In this document: in pieces, positions 26,916-36,866 of the stretch
Numbering within the stretch: position 1 is the first letter of the stretch
How the letters are laid out: every line of letters starts with the position of its first letter
NCBI GenBank assembly: GCA_000720375.1
Contig: JOAA01000016.1
Span: 272,829-336,828 of the forward strand
Source: Rhodococcus rhodnii
Lineage (GTDB): Bacteria; Actinomycetota; Actinomycetes; Mycobacteriales; Pseudonocardiaceae
Reading direction: 5' to 3'
DNA length: 64,000 bases
Program-made: the position numbers and the translations under genes
Notes under the pieces: model-generated
Seen by the model: only the letters and a program-made list of their open reading frames with translations
Databases searched by the model: none
What the model was told of the DNA's origin: nothing

Positions 26916-28669
26916 AGGTAATCTGCTCCACTCACGATCGCCTGCAAGGCATCGACCTGGCCCGCACCGTAGAACCCGTTGAACTCCGGACCGCCGAGGC
27001 AGGTCGCAGTGTACGTATCGTCACGGTCGGGGTAGTCCAAGACTCGCGGGGTCGGGCACGGGGTCTTGGTCGCGGTGCCCTGCAGCACCCGCTCGACCCG
27101 GTCAGGGTTCAGCAGGACGCCACCGCGGGCGTCGTAGTTGCCGAACTTGCTCACGATCAGCGCCGCGACACCGGCGGCGTGCGGGGACGCCATCGAAGTG
27201 CCCTGCAGCCACTGGTAGAACGCGAGTGTGCCGTCCGGCTTGACCTCACGCATGACCTTCAGCGCGGCACCGGGCGGGAGGATGTTCCCGGCGGCGTCGA
27301 TGTGGCCGTTGGCGAACGCCACGTTGCGCGGGTACGCCGAAAGGATGTTGTTCTCCCGCGTCTGGTACCACGGCGTGCCGAAGTAGTCACGGAAGTACCC
27401 ACCCGGGGCCGACACCGAGATCTGCTCGGTGCCCCAGTTCGAGTAGTCGGCCTTCATGCCCGACGGGCCGTACGAGGCGACGCCGATGCTGTGCGGGCCC
27501 TCGATCGGCAGCGACAGGCACGTCGCGTTGTCGATCGTGCGCGGGTGCGCGGTGTTCGCCGGGTAGTTCGGGCTGCTGTTGTCCGGCAACGGGTTGGCGA
27601 GGTCGGTGTGCTGGTTGCCCAGCGAGACAACCTGGGTCACGCCCTTGCGGTACGCGTAGTCCATCGCGCGGCTGATCGCGGTCTTGATCGTCCGCTGCTG
27701 CGCCTGCTGCTCCGGCGTGTCGGCCGGGTTGTTGTCGCAGTTGTACAGCCACGGGTCGACGAAGAACGACATGTTCACCACGTCAAGCCCGGCGTCACCG
27801 GCGTAGGTCATCGCGTTGACCACCGGCTGCAGGAAGAAGGTGCCGGAGTCCTGTGCGCCACGGATGTTCACAATGGACACACCAGGGGCCACACCGGACA
27901 GGCCGAAGCCGTCGGCCGATGCCGCGATGGTGCCCGCGACGTGCGTGCCGTGCCCGTTGTCGTCCCAGTCGGACGGGTCGATACAGCCGCGGAACTCACA
28001 CGGGCCGTCGACGACCTGGCCCAGTTCATCCATCGGGATGTCCTTGGCGAAGTTGCGCGACAGCGCGCGGTCGAAGTTCGGCGCGATGTCCGGGTGCTTG
28101 CCGTCCACGCCCGTGTCCAGGATGCCGACCTTGACGCGGCGGTCGCCGATGGTGTGGTCACGCGCCAGGTCGGCGCGGATCGACGTCAGGCCCCAGAGGT
28201 TGCTGTCCAGCGGGTCCATGCCCACCGACTGCACGGCCGAGCGGGACTGCGCCTTGTTCTGCTGGGCCTCGGCCGCCTTCTGCAGCGCCGGGCTTGGCGA
28301 CGGGGCCAGGCCCACGCCTGCCTGCTCATCGTGCTTCGGTGCGCCCGGGGTCTTCGGTGACTGGCCGACGGCGCGGGTCCGGGCCGCTGCCGTCACGCCA
28401 CGTGCCCTGTTGACGCGCTCGGTGAACCCGTGCTCCGGCGCGGTGACCGTGATCAAGCCGATCGCGGCGTTGCGGTCGACGACCTTGCCCCCAGCCGCCC
28501 GCGCGGCCGCCTCGATCGTCTCGACACTCGTGCCAGGAGCGGCGAGCACGTTGTAGTCGACGCTCTTTCCTTGCAGTCGCGGTAACGCCGACGCGGTCGG
28601 CGCCGTGACGGCGGTCAGTGTGGCGAACAGCGGTAAGACCGCTATCGCCAACACGGTTTTGCGTCTCAC
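26912..28669 (-). CDS. Secreted S8 peptidase coupled to oppF
   Basis: A 585-residue subtilase and close paralogue of the next gene. It has a signal peptide ([16 protein letters not shown]), a pro-region to about residue 150 with an Ala/Gln/Pro-rich linker, and triad Asp185 ([12 protein letters not shown]), His243 (GHGTHVAGT) and Ser492 ([11 protein letters not shown]). The start GTG 28669 overlaps the stop of the oppF-type gene (GTGA), and its stop overlaps the start of the second protease (ATGA). Duplication of an ancestral gene inside the operon is likely. The complete triad argues that both copies are active; their cleavage preferences are unknown. Confidence 0.9.
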   Translation of the reverse strand: MRRKTVLAIAVLPLFATLTAVTAPTASALPRLQGKSVDYNVLAAPGTSVETIEAAARAAGGKVVDRNAAIGLITVTAPEHGFTERVNRARGVTAAARTRAVGQSPKTPGAPKHDEQAGVGLAPSPSPALQKAAEAQQNKAQSRSAVQSVGMDPLDSNLWGLTSIRADLARDHTIGDRRVKVGILDTGVDGKHPDIAPNFDRALSRNFAKDIPMDELGQVVDGPCEFRGCIDPSDWDDNGHGTHVAGTIAASADGFGLSGVAPGVSIVNIRGAQDSGTFFLQPVVNAMTYAGDAGLDVVNMSFFVDPWLYNCDNNPADTPEQQAQQRTIKTAISRAMDYAYRKGVTQVVSLGNQHTDLANPLPDNSSPNYPANTAHPRTIDNATCLSLPIEGPHSIGVASYGPSGMKADYSNWGTEQISVSAPGGYFRDYFGTPWYQTRENNILSAYPRNVAFANGHIDAAGNILPPGAALKVMREVKPDGTLAFYQWLQGTSMASPHAAGVAALIVSKFGNYDARGGVLLNPDRVERVLQGTATKTPCPTPRVLDYPDRDDTYTATCLGGPEFNGFYGAGQVDALQAIVSGADYL

Positions 28670-29682
28670 GAAATCTCCCTTTCTGCCCCTACTACGACAT
28701 GCGCCTCAGCGAAATGACAGGCGCTCGGGTGCCCCGCCACCCTGGTGATGAGTTCTGGCTCCTCCTCCGCGCAGATATCCTGCGCCTTCCAGCACCTGGT
28801 TCGGAACCGACATCCGGAGGGTGGATCGACCGGACTGGGCACATCTCCGGTCAATCGGATCACTTCCCGCCGTCCCCGCAGTTGCGGATCCGGTACCGGC
28901 ACCGCGGAAAGCAGCGCCTGGGTATACGGATGCGACGGCTGGCCGTAAATTTCCTCCTCGGTCCCGATTTCGACAACCTTCCCCAGGTACATCACCGCGA
29001 CCCGGTCGGAAAGGTGCCTGACCACGGACAGATCGTGTGCGATGAACACATAGGACAGTCCGAATTCCCGCTGCAGTTCGCCGAGCAGGTTCATCACCTG
29101 GGCCTGGATCGAGACGTCCAATGCGGACACCGGCTCGTCGCAGATGATGACCTTCGGCCGCAGTGCGAGCGCACGGGCGATGCCGATGCGCTGCCGCTGG
29201 CCGCCGGAGAACTGGTGCGGATAGCGGTTGATGTGCTCCGGATTCAGTCCGACGACGTCCAGCAGTTCCCGGACCTTGCCTTCCCGTGAGCCTTTCGGCG
29301 CGACTTCCGGGTGAATCTCGAACGGCTCACCGATGATGTCGCCGACCGTCATGCGCGGGTTCAGCGACGTGTACGGATCCTGCAGCACGATTTGAATATC
29401 GCGGCGCAGCCTGCGCAGATCGTTGCCTCGCAGTGCGAACATGTCCTTGCCCTCGAACAACGCCGTCCCGCTCGTCGGTGGTTCGAGTCGCATGAGCACC
29501 TGGGCGAGTGTGGACTTCCCGCAGCCGGATTCGCCGACAATGCCGAGAGTCTCGCCCTTTTTCAGCTCGAACGACACCCCATCGACCGCTTTCACGTGCC
29601 CGATCGTGCGTTTGAACAGCACGCCGACCCGCACCGGGAAGTGCTTGACCAGGTCGCGGACTTCGAGAATCGCCTCAGCCAT
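28666..29682 (-). CDS. oppF: Oligopeptide ABC importer ATPase, OppF type
   Basis: A 338-residue ATPase with Walker [11 protein letters not shown]-loop [13 protein letters not shown], signature FSGGQRQR, Walker [13 protein letters not shown] and the switch His in FIAHDLSVV. The C-terminal oligopeptide/dipeptide extension ([16 protein letters not shown]) is present and carries the cysteines that often bind an Fe-S cluster in Opp/Dpp ATPases. It pairs with the OppD-type ATPase to drive peptide uptake. ATG 29682 overlaps the oppD end by 8 bases, and its stop overlaps the start of the secreted protease. OppF assignment rests on order and sequence type. Confidence 0.88.
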   Translation of the reverse strand: MAEAILEVRDLVKHFPVRVGVLFKRTIGHVKAVDGVSFELKKGETLGIVGESGCGKSTLAQVLMRLEPPTSGTALFEGKDMFALRGNDLRRLRRDIQIVLQDPYTSLNPRMTVGDIIGEPFEIHPEVAPKGSREGKVRELLDVVGLNPEHINRYPHQFSGGQRQRIGIARALALRPKVIICDEPVSALDVSIQAQVMNLLGELQREFGLSYVFIAHDLSVVRHLSDRVAVMYLGKVVEIGTEEEIYGQPSHPYTQALLSAVPVPDPQLRGRREVIRLTGDVPSPVDPPSGCRFRTRCWKAQDICAEEEPELITRVAGHPSACHFAEAHVVVGAEREIS

Positions 29683-30730
29683 GAGTGATCAGCTCCTCGG
29701 CGAAGTGGCATGCGGAGTAACGGCCGCCGCCCAACTGGTGGTAGTCCGGGACCTCTTGCTTGCACCTGTCGACCGCACGCGGGCACCGCGGGTGGAACGG
29801 GCACCCGGACGGGATGTTGGCCAGGCTCGGCGGCAGGCCCTTGATCGCCTTGAGTTCCTGGCCCTTGAGGTCCAGCCGCGGCAAGGACTGCAGCAACGCC
29901 TCGGTGTACGGATGCGCCGGGTTGCGGAACAAGGAGAACACGTCCGCCTGCTCCACGATCCGGCCCGCGTACATCACCGCGATCCGGTCGGCGACCTCGG
30001 CGACCACACCGAGATCGTGGGTGATCAGGATCAGCCCCATGTCCCGTTCGCGCTGGATTTCCCGCAGCAGGTCCATGATCTGGGCCTGCACGGTGACGTC
30101 CAGTGCGGTGGTCGGCTCGTCGGCGATCAGCAGTTCCGGGTCCAGCGCCAGCGACATCGCGATCATCGCGCGTTGCCGCATACCGCCGGAGAACTCGTGC
30201 GGGTAGTTGCGGACCCGCCCCTTGGCGTTGGGGATCTTGACCAGGTCGAGCAGTTCGATGGCGCGTTTGCGGGCGTCGGCCTTGCTCATCCCGCGCCGGA
30301 CCTTCAGCTGCTCCTCGATCTGGAACCCGACGGTGAACACCGGGTTCAACGCCGACAACGCGTCCTGGAAGATCATCGCGATGCCGTCGCCGCGGACCTC
30401 CATCCGCCGGGACGGCTTCGCCTTGAGCAGTTCCTCGCCGTGGAACCGGACCTCGCCGCCGAGGATCACCGCGGGCGGCATGTCCAGGATGCCCATGATC
30501 GTCTGCGCGGTCACGCTCTTGCCGGAGCCCGACTCGCCGAGCACCGCGAGGGTCTCGCCGGCCCTGACGTGGTACGAGACTCCATTGAGGACACTCGCGA
30601 CCCCGTCGCCGGTGCGGAACTCCACCCGCAGGTCCTCGACCTCCAGCAGCGGTGCCGTGTCGGATGCTGTCTCGTCCGGCGTCACGAACTCGCCCTTTTC
30701 TCCGTCGTACACTGTGGACATTCGCTTCAC
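29675..30730 (-). CDS. oppD: Oligopeptide ABC importer ATPase, OppD type
   Basis: A 351-residue ATPase with Walker [11 protein letters not shown]-loop [13 protein letters not shown], signature [12 protein letters not shown], Walker [13 protein letters not shown] and switch His in LITHDLGVV. The C-terminal peptide-transporter extension has [16 protein letters not shown]. The N-terminus has about 28 extra polar residues before the ABC domain begins ([12 protein letters not shown]). The GTG start at 30730 overlaps the stop of oppC (GTGA). It forms the heteromeric motor with the OppF-type protein at the cytoplasmic face of the OppBC channel. Confidence 0.9.
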   Translation of the reverse strand: MKRMSTVYDGEKGEFVTPDETASDTAPLLEVEDLRVEFRTGDGVASVLNGVSYHVRAGETLAVLGESGSGKSVTAQTIMGILDMPPAVILGGEVRFHGEELLKAKPSRRMEVRGDGIAMIFQDALSALNPVFTVGFQIEEQLKVRRGMSKADARKRAIELLDLVKIPNAKGRVRNYPHEFSGGMRQRAMIAMSLALDPELLIADEPTTALDVTVQAQIMDLLREIQRERDMGLILITHDLGVVAEVADRIAVMYAGRIVEQADVFSLFRNPAHPYTEALLQSLPRLDLKGQELKAIKGLPPSLANIPSGCPFHPRCPRAVDRCKQEVPDYHQLGGGRYSACHFAEELITHG

Positions 30731-31701
30731 CGTGACTTCGGGTCGAGGGCGTCGCGCACCGCGTCGCCGAGCATGACGAACGCCAGCACGGTGATGGTCA
30801 CCAGGCCGGCCGGGAACAGCAACTCGTGCGGCGATGTCTGCACGTAGTCCTTGGCGTCGTTGATCATCACGCCCCAGGACACCACCGGCGGCCGCACCCC
30901 GATGCCCAGGTACGCCAGCGTCGCCTCGACACCGATGAACGCGCCGAGCGCGATGGTGGCGTAGACCAGCACCGGCGCGACGGTGTTGGGGAACATGTGC
31001 CGGAAGATGATCCGGGGCGTGCTCGCACCGAGCGCCCGTGCCGCTTTCACGTAGTCCAGTTGTTTGGCCACGATCGTCGCCGAGCGCATGATGCGCATGG
31101 ACACCGGCCAGGACAGCACCGCGATCGACAGGACGACCTGGACCACGATCGTCGTCTCACTGGGACTGGTGCCCGGCGGGTTGAGCGTGGTCAGGATGAC
31201 GATCGCGCCGAGCACGAACGGCAGACCGGCGAAGATGTCACCGAACCGCGAGATGAACGTGTCGGTCAGCTTGCCGTAGAACCCGGCGATGATGCCCATC
31301 AGCGATCCGATGAGGACGGTCAGGATCGTCGCGAGCAGACCGACGAGCAGCGACGCGCGGGCGCCGTGCATGGCACGGGCCCAGATGTCGTAGCCCTGGA
31401 ACGAATAGCCGAACCACGCATCCGCGGACGGTGGCTGGCTCTGCAGGTCCAGGTTGTTGAAGTCGGCCGGGCGGGAGGTGAAGATGCTGGGGAACAACGC
31501 CATCAGCACGATCACCACGATGATCACGCCGGAGATGTAGAACATCGGCTTGCGGCGCAGCTGCGCCCACGCGTCACCCCACAGACTGCGGGGTTTGCGT
31601 TGCTTCTGGGCGGAATCATCGACGGCCGCCAGGTCGGCAGCCTCGTGGCTGGCCATATCCTCCAGCGCCGGGCCGCCGCCGACGGAGCCAGGGTCAGTCA
31701 T
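30727..31701 (-). CDS. oppC: Oligopeptide ABC importer permease, OppC type
   Basis: A 324-residue permease with a charged N-terminal cytoplasmic extension of about 45 residues, a first membrane helix (FYISGVIIVVIVLMALF), and the BPD_transp_1 domain with the EAA-type loop KAARALGASTPRIIFRHMFP that contacts the ATPases. About six membrane segments are visible. The start overlaps the end of oppB by 8 bases and its stop overlaps oppD, so permeases and ATPases are made together. Together with OppB it forms the peptide channel. Confidence 0.9.
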   Translation of the reverse strand: MTDPGSVGGGPALEDMASHEAADLAAVDDSAQKQRKPRSLWGDAWAQLRRKPMFYISGVIIVVIVLMALFPSIFTSRPADFNNLDLQSQPPSADAWFGYSFQGYDIWARAMHGARASLLVGLLATILTVLIGSLMGIIAGFYGKLTDTFISRFGDIFAGLPFVLGAIVILTTLNPPGTSPSETTIVVQVVLSIAVLSWPVSMRIMRSATIVAKQLDYVKAARALGASTPRIIFRHMFPNTVAPVLVYATIALGAFIGVEATLAYLGIGVRPPVVSWGVMINDAKDYVQTSPHELLFPAGLVTITVLAFVMLGDAVRDALDPKSR

Positions 31702-32623
31702 ATCGGATCCTCGGGTCGAGAACGGCGTACAGCAGGTCGACGATCAGGCTCATGATCAAGTACACCAGCACCAGCAGCACCACGATGGTGGTGACCATGA
31801 AGCCTTCCTTTTCCGCGATACTGCGGAAGATCAACCCACCGATGCCGTTGATGTTGAACACGCCCTCGGTCACGATCGCCCCGCCCATCAGTGAACCGAG
31901 GTCGGTGCCGAGGAACGTGATGACCGGGATGGCCGAGTTGCGCAGCAGGTGGACACCGACCACACGGCGGGCGGGCTGGCCCTTCGCGATCGCCGTGCGC
32001 ACGAAGTCGGCCCGTCTGTTCTCGGCGATGCTGGTGCGGGTCAGCCTGGTGATGTAGGCCATCGAGATGCTGCCGATCACGAAGCCCGGCACGATCAGCT
32101 CGTCGAACCGAGCCTCCGAGGACACCGTCGGATCGATGATCCCCCACTCGTTGCCGAGCACGATCTGCAGGATCGAGCCGGTGACGAACACCGGGATCGA
32201 GATCAGGAACAGCGTCGAGATCAGCACCAGGTTGTCCAGGAAGCTCTTGTTGGTCCGCAGGCCGGTCAGCACACCGGCGGTGACGCCGATGAGGATCTGG
32301 ATGACCAGTGCGATCAACGCGAGCCGCACAGTGATCGGGTAGGCGTTGCCGATCAGCTCGCCGATCGAGTTGCCGTTGAAGGTGGTGCCGAAGTCCCCGG
32401 TAAAGAGTTTGCCCAGATAGCCGAAGTACTGGAAGATCAGTGGCTGATCGAGGCCGTACCGCGCGGTCATCGCCTCGATGAAGTCGGGCGGGCACTGCCG
32501 GTCGCCGCACTTGCCCGCGAACGGATCACCCGGAACCGCCCAGACAAGGGCGTAGATCAGAAAAGTCGTCCCGAGAAAGACGGGGACGAACTGCAATAGG
32601 CGTCGCAGCACGTAGCGACCCAT
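31694..32623 (-). CDS. oppB: Oligopeptide ABC importer permease, OppB type
   Basis: A 309-residue permease with the typical OppB/DppB N-terminus (GRYVLRRLLQFVPVFLGTTF), the conserved AVPGDPF after the first helix, and the coupling loop RTAIAKGQPARRVVGVHLLR that contacts the ATPases. About six membrane helices are visible. A small Cys pair (KCGDRQC) sits in the first periplasmic loop, a possible disulphide. ATG 32623 lies downstream of the oppA gene, separated by a strong hairpin, and its 3' end overlaps oppC. Confidence 0.9.
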   Translation of the reverse strand: MGRYVLRRLLQFVPVFLGTTFLIYALVWAVPGDPFAGKCGDRQCPPDFIEAMTARYGLDQPLIFQYFGYLGKLFTGDFGTTFNGNSIGELIGNAYPITVRLALIALVIQILIGVTAGVLTGLRTNKSFLDNLVLISTLFLISIPVFVTGSILQIVLGNEWGIIDPTVSSEARFDELIVPGFVIGSISMAYITRLTRTSIAENRRADFVRTAIAKGQPARRVVGVHLLRNSAIPVITFLGTDLGSLMGGAIVTEGVFNINGIGGLIFRSIAEKEGFMVTTIVVLLVLVYLIMSLIVDLLYAVLDPRIRYD

Positions 32624-32661
32624 GCGTCCACTCCTAGAACGTGGTGGGAGCTAAACCGCCA

Positions 32662-32696
32662 TCGGGCCCTGTCCGAGGAAACCGGACAGGGCCCGA
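32662..32696 (-). terminator. Hairpin between oppA and oppB
   Basis: TCGGGCCCTGTCCG (32662-32675) and CGGACAGGGCCCGA (32683-32696) form a perfect 14-bp stem with a 7-base loop in the 86-base gap after oppA. Opp operons often place a partial terminator or mRNA-stabilising hairpin here so that the binding protein is made in excess over the channel. That role is inferred from position. Confidence 0.7.
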
Positions 32697-32709
32697 GTGG
32701 CCGTGGCTG

Positions 32710-34374
32710 CTACTTGACTACGACGGACGAATACTCAAGCTGACGCCGGAAGTTGAGCTGGGCGGCGGTCAGCTTCTTGGAGCGGGCGCCGATGCCCTTC
32801 TCGACCCAGGTCGGGATCTTCGGCAGCTCGCTCACCGCGAGCTTGGCGGCCTGCTGGTACAGCTTGATCGACGCGGCCTTGTCGGCGGTGGTGCTCGCCT
32901 CGTTGAGCAGCCTGTCCACCTCGGCGTTGGAGTACCGCGCGTCGTTGGACGAACCACCGGTCTTCACGATCGGCACCAGGAAGTTCTCGATCGACGGGTA
33001 GTCCGCCGACCAGTCCGAGCGGCCGAGGCCGGTCAGCTTGCTGCTGTTGACCACCTGGCGGAACTGGCCGAAGTTGGTCGCTGGCAGGAACTCACACTCG
33101 ACGCCCAGCGCGTTCTTGATGCTGTTGCACGCGGCCTCCAGCGGCTCTTTGCGGCCACCGTCGGCGTTGGACATGATCGTGACCTTGCCCTGGAAACCGG
33201 TCGTGTCCCACAGCGCCTTGGCCTTCGCCGGGTCGTAGACGCAGGCCTCACCGCACTGGCCCTTCTCGTAGCCCTCGATGCCTTCCGGCACCAGGCCGTC
33301 GGCCGGCACGTAGGTGTTGTTGAGGACCGTCTTGGTGATCTGCTCACGGTTGATCGCCATCGAGATGGCCTTGCGCACGTTCAGGTTCTGGTACGCGGGC
33401 ACGTAGGTCGGCACGGCCAGCGCGCTGATCGACAGCAGGTTCGCCCGCAGCACCTGGTCGCCCAGGTCCTTCTCGAACTTCCCGCCTGCCTTCGCCGACG
33501 GCGGCAGGGCCTCCATGAAGTCCAGGTTGTCCGACAGCAGGTCCTTGTAGGCCGCTTCCTGGCTGGAGTAGATCCGGATCGTCAGGTCCTTGAAGTTGAC
33601 CTTCTTGGCGCCGCTGTAGTCATCGAACCTGGTCAGCTTGATGTCCACGTTCGGCGTGCGCGAGACGAACTTCAGCGGCCCGTTGCCGATCGGGTTCTTG
33701 GCGAACTCGTCCGGGCTCATCGTGAAGAACTTGTCCGGCAGCGGCGAGAACGGGTGGTAGCCGATCTTCGACGGGAACACCGAGAACGGGCCGTTGAGGG
33801 TGACCTCGAAGGTGAGGTCGTCGATGACCTTCAGGCCGGACATCTTGTCCACGGTGGGGTCCGGCGCCTTCTGCGGGCCGTCGGCCCCGTCCGGGTCCTT
33901 CGGGTGGATCTCGTTGTAGCCCTGGATGTCGGAGAAGAACGACGCGGCCAGCTGCGAGTTCTTGCCGTTGGCGCCCCAGTTCCACGCGTCGACGAAGTTC
34001 TTGGCCTTGACCTCGGTCCCGTCGTGGAACTTGAAGCCCTTCTTGAGCTTGATCGTCCAGACCTTGGAGTCGGTCGTGGTGATCGAGTCGGCCACCTCGT
34101 TGTACGTGGTGCCGTCCTCCGGCTTGAACCCGACCAGTTTCGAGTACAGGCCCTCCTGCATCTTGGCGCTGCCCGCATCGGTGGCGTTCGCCGGCAGCAT
34201 GTTCGTCTCCGGCTCGGTGCCGTAGATCGAGATCGCGCCGTTCGGGTTGCCGCTACCGGCATTCGGGGCGGTACTCGTGTTCGTGTTCGTGTTGCCGCCG
34301 CCTCCGCACGCCGACAGAACCAAGGCGAGCGTCAACGGCCCAGCCGTCAACGCCACCAGCCGTGGTTTACGCAT
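32710..34374 (-). CDS. oppA: Oligopeptide ABC importer substrate-binding lipoprotein, OppA type
   Basis: A 554-residue lipoprotein. The signal sequence ends with the lipobox LVLSAC at Cys23, followed by a Gly/Asn/Thr-rich tether. The SBP_bac_5 fold then runs to the C-terminus, with family signatures around SKVWTIKLKKGFKFHDGTEV, FVDAWNWGANG and NVRKAISMAINREQI. It captures peptides outside the membrane and delivers them to OppBC. ATG 34374 is preceded by an excellent GGAGGAG ribosome binding site. It is the first gene of the operon oppA-B-C-D-F followed by two secreted proteases; the promoter should lie in the 150 bases upstream, but I see no clear -35/-10 pair. Confidence 0.92.
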   Translation of the reverse strand: MRKPRLVALTAGPLTLALVLSACGGGGNTNTNTSTAPNAGSGNPNGAISIYGTEPETNMLPANATDAGSAKMQEGLYSKLVGFKPEDGTTYNEVADSITTTDSKVWTIKLKKGFKFHDGTEVKAKNFVDAWNWGANGKNSQLAASFFSDIQGYNEIHPKDPDGADGPQKAPDPTVDKMSGLKVIDDLTFEVTLNGPFSVFPSKIGYHPFSPLPDKFFTMSPDEFAKNPIGNGPLKFVSRTPNVDIKLTRFDDYSGAKKVNFKDLTIRIYSSQEAAYKDLLSDNLDFMEALPPSAKAGGKFEKDLGDQVLRANLLSISALAVPTYVPAYQNLNVRKAISMAINREQITKTVLNNTYVPADGLVPEGIEGYEKGQCGEACVYDPAKAKALWDTTGFQGKVTIMSNADGGRKEPLEAACNSIKNALGVECEFLPATNFGQFRQVVNSSKLTGLGRSDWSADYPSIENFLVPIVKTGGSSNDARYSNAEVDRLLNEASTTADKAASIKLYQQAAKLAVSELPKIPTWVEKGIGARSKKLTAAQLNFRRQLEYSSVVVK

Positions 34375-34524
34375 GTGACTCCTCCACTACCCCAGCTGAG
34401 ATCCCGAAGTGTGAGAGGACGTTAACTTGACGGCTGAGTGCCTTTCACCTCAGAAGCAGTCACAGAAGAGTGACGATGTGCCCGATATCCCCCGAACGGC
34501 TTAGTTCGAAAGTTGCGCACCCGG

Positions 34525-35469
34525 TCACAGCTGAGAGAGCGCTATACCGTCCAGAATGTCGTGCTCACTGACAGTGAGCTCGTCGATTCCGGCCAACCGC
34601 TCGGCCAGGACCTGGAAGATCAGGCTGCCGCCGCCGATCACGTCCACCCGGCCGGGGTGGATCACCGGGTTCGCGGCGCGCTGCTCATGGTTGAGCTTGA
34701 GCAGCTGCTCGCTGGTCTCGACCAGCTTCGGCTTGGCGATCCGGGACAGGTGGATCGCGTCGGAGTCGTACTCGGGCAGCCCCAAGGAGATCGCCGCCAT
34801 CGTGGTCGCGGTGCCCGCCACGCCGATCCACGTCCTGGCCTCGTCCACCGGGACGACGTCGAACGCGCCCTGCAGCACCTGCTTGGCCAGCGCACGGGCC
34901 TCGGCGATCTCGCCCGCGGTCGGCGGGTCGCTGCGCAGGCAGCGTTCGGTGATCCGGACGCAGCCGATGTCCGTCGACCGGGCGGCTCTCGGCGTCGCCT
35001 TGACGCCGTCCCACGTGCCCAGCACGAGTTCGGTCGAACCGCCGCCGACGTCGACGACCAGGAAGGGGCCGTCGTCCGGGTCGAGGTCGCCGACCGCGCC
35101 GGTGAACGCCAGCGAGGCCTCCTCGTCACCGGAGATCACCTCGGCAGGCGCGCCCAGCAGCGCCTCGGTCATCCCGAAGAAGTCGTCCCGGTTGCTCGCG
35201 TCCCGGGTCGCCGACGTCGCCACCATCCGAACGCTTTCCGCGCCCTTGCGGCGCAGGATCGCGGTGTAGTCGGCGAGCGCGACCCTGGTGCGCTCCAACG
35301 CTTCCGGGTTGAGCATGCCGGTCGCGTCCACGCCCTGGCCGAGCCGGACCACGCGCTGTTCCCGGTGGACGTCGCGCAACCAGGACGTGCCATCGTCCCG
35401 TTTGGTCACATCCGCGACGAGCAGACGGATCGAGTTAGTCCCGCAGTCGATGGCAGCAACCCTTGGCAT
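34525..35469 (-). CDS. ppx: Ppx/GppA-family exopolyphosphatase
   Basis: A 314-residue member of the ASKHA phosphatase superfamily that hydrolyses polyphosphate or pppGpp. It has the phosphate-1 motif AAIDCGTNSIRLLVAD at residues 5-20, the catalytic-region SGDEEASLAF, the phosphate-2 motif VVDVGGGSTEL and the C-terminal GGGSLIFQVL. It matches the short mycobacterial form (Ppx2/Rv1026 type) in size and in position after DUF501. Polyphosphate or pppGpp preference cannot be read from the sequence. ATG 35469 lies 9 bases after the stop of the lytic transglycosylase gene. A pst region for phosphate uptake lies 5 kb away. Confidence 0.88.
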   Translation of the reverse strand: MPRVAAIDCGTNSIRLLVADVTKRDDGTSWLRDVHREQRVVRLGQGVDATGMLNPEALERTRVALADYTAILRRKGAESVRMVATSATRDASNRDDFFGMTEALLGAPAEVISGDEEASLAFTGAVGDLDPDDGPFLVVDVGGGSTELVLGTWDGVKATPRAARSTDIGCVRITERCLRSDPPTAGEIAEARALAKQVLQGAFDVVPVDEARTWIGVAGTATTMAAISLGLPEYDSDAIHLSRIAKPKLVETSEQLLKLNHEQRAANPVIHPGRVDVIGGGSLIFQVLAERLAGIDELTVSEHDILDGIALSQL

Positions 35470-35478
35470 ACGGCCAAT

Positions 35479-36735
35479 CTACTCGGGCTTGCAGGGATCT
35501 TCTTCCTCACCGGAGCCCGCGTTCGCCGCCGCCGGACCGGTTCCGGTCGACGGCTGCTGCGCGTCGGAACCCGACGGCGTGTTCGGCGCCGAAGTGGACG
35601 ACGTCGTTGTCGGCGTGGTCTCGCACGAGGGGTTGCTGGTCGACGGGTTCGTCGGCGGAACGCTGGGCGACGGCCGTGTGGTCGACGGGTTCGACGGCGG
35701 GCTCGACGGCAGCGGCGGCTTCGGCGTGACCGTCGTGTCCACCGGCGGCTTCGTCGTAGTCGTTGACGGGGGCGGCGTGGTGGTGCTCGTCGTCGGTGAC
35801 GGCGTCGTCGCGACCGGCGTCTGCGCGGGCGCTGCCTGCGCGTTCGGGTCGATGGTGACGCCCGTGCCCCCGGTGCCTCCGGTGATCGGGGTGACGCCCG
35901 ACTCGTACGCCTTCGCCCAGATCAACACGGTCGACACATAGCTGTCGGAGTGGTTGTAGCGGAAGACCGCGATGGCGCGCTGCTGGTCGTTGCTCATGTT
36001 GAGCTCGCCAGAGCACAGGTACTTCGCCGCTGACAGCGCGGCGTCGAACATGTTGTGCGGGTTGGCCACCCGGTCGCCGTCGGCGTCCGACGCGTAGCCC
36101 CTCCACGTGCCCGGGATGAACTGGAACGGGCCGACCGCGCGGTCCCACGACCGGTCACCGTCGAGCACGCCGCCGTCGGTGTCCTGGATCGCGGCGAACG
36201 CACCGCCGTTGAGCACCGGGCCGAGGATCCGGTCGATCGTGTTGCCCTTGGCGTCGTACTGGCCACGCCCGTGGTTCGACTCGATCCGGCCGATGCTCGC
36301 GAGCAGCGACCAGTGCATGTTGCACGTCCGGTGCGTCACGTTCACCATGTCCGCGGCCTTCTTGTAGGCCTCGAGCGCCTTGCCAGGGATCATCAGCGCA
36401 CCGGTGGGCGTGTTGATCGGGTCGCCGCCGGACGCCAGCGCGCTCGGGTCGCCCGCGATCCGCAGCAGCTCGTCGGACAGGCCGTCGACCTCGGGCAGCT
36501 GGCCGCTGGCGCCAAGGTCTTCCAGGTCGATGCCGAAAAAGCCACGGCCGAGGCCGTTGGCCACCGGCGTCAGGGAACGCTCGTCGGAACTCCAGCCTGG
36601 CACGGTGTCGCCCGCCAGCGCGGCGGGCACGAGCAACAGCGCCGCGGTCACCGCCGCCAGTCCACGCTTCTGCCGCAGGTAACGCAGCAGCTTCCGTCGG
36701 GCAGCCCTATTCGCAGGCGCTGGCACGAACGACAC
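35479..36735 (-). CDS. Lytic murein transglycosylase with Thr/Pro-rich tail
   Basis: A 418-residue secreted or membrane-anchored enzyme that cleaves peptidoglycan. A hydrophobic segment at residues 25-42 is the signal or anchor. The catalytic SLT-type domain has Glu152 in IGRIESNHGRG, then WDRAVGPFQFIPGTWRGY and the C-terminal fold marks AAKYLCSG and AVFRYNHSDSY. The last 120 residues are a low-complexity Thr/Pro/Ser stretch that probably spans the cell wall. The GTG start at 36735 is tentative; a second GTG lies three codons downstream. It sits between DUF501 and ppx, a position with no transglycosylase in the mycobacterial cluster. Confidence 0.85.
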   Translation of the reverse strand: MSFVPAPANRAARRKLLRYLRQKRGLAAVTAALLLVPAALAGDTVPGWSSDERSLTPVANGLGRGFFGIDLEDLGASGQLPEVDGLSDELLRIAGDPSALASGGDPINTPTGALMIPGKALEAYKKAADMVNVTHRTCNMHWSLLASIGRIESNHGRGQYDAKGNTIDRILGPVLNGGAFAAIQDTDGGVLDGDRSWDRAVGPFQFIPGTWRGYASDADGDRVANPHNMFDAALSAAKYLCSGELNMSNDQQRAIAVFRYNHSDSYVSTVLIWAKAYESGVTPITGGTGGTGVTIDPNAQAAPAQTPVATTPSPTTSTTTPPPSTTTTKPPVDTTVTPKPPLPSSPPSNPSTTRPSPSVPPTNPSTSNPSCETTPTTTSSTSAPNTPSGSDAQQPSTGTGPAAANAGSGEEEDPCKPE

Positions 36736-36866
36736 GGACCCGGCCTCCCCGGCTCTCTCGGCTCTCCTGTGGTGGCTCCGGTTCCCTAGCGTGCCTCATC
36801 CGCTCGGAACTTTCACGGGCCTTTAGTCTGTTTGGCGCAGTCTCTCAGCAACTCGACAGTTACCAG

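Noticed and set aside
25254..26921. A 555-codon open frame antisense to the opp-linked S8 peptidase
   Set aside because: Same shadow effect; the minus-strand gene has the catalytic triad and operon overlaps.
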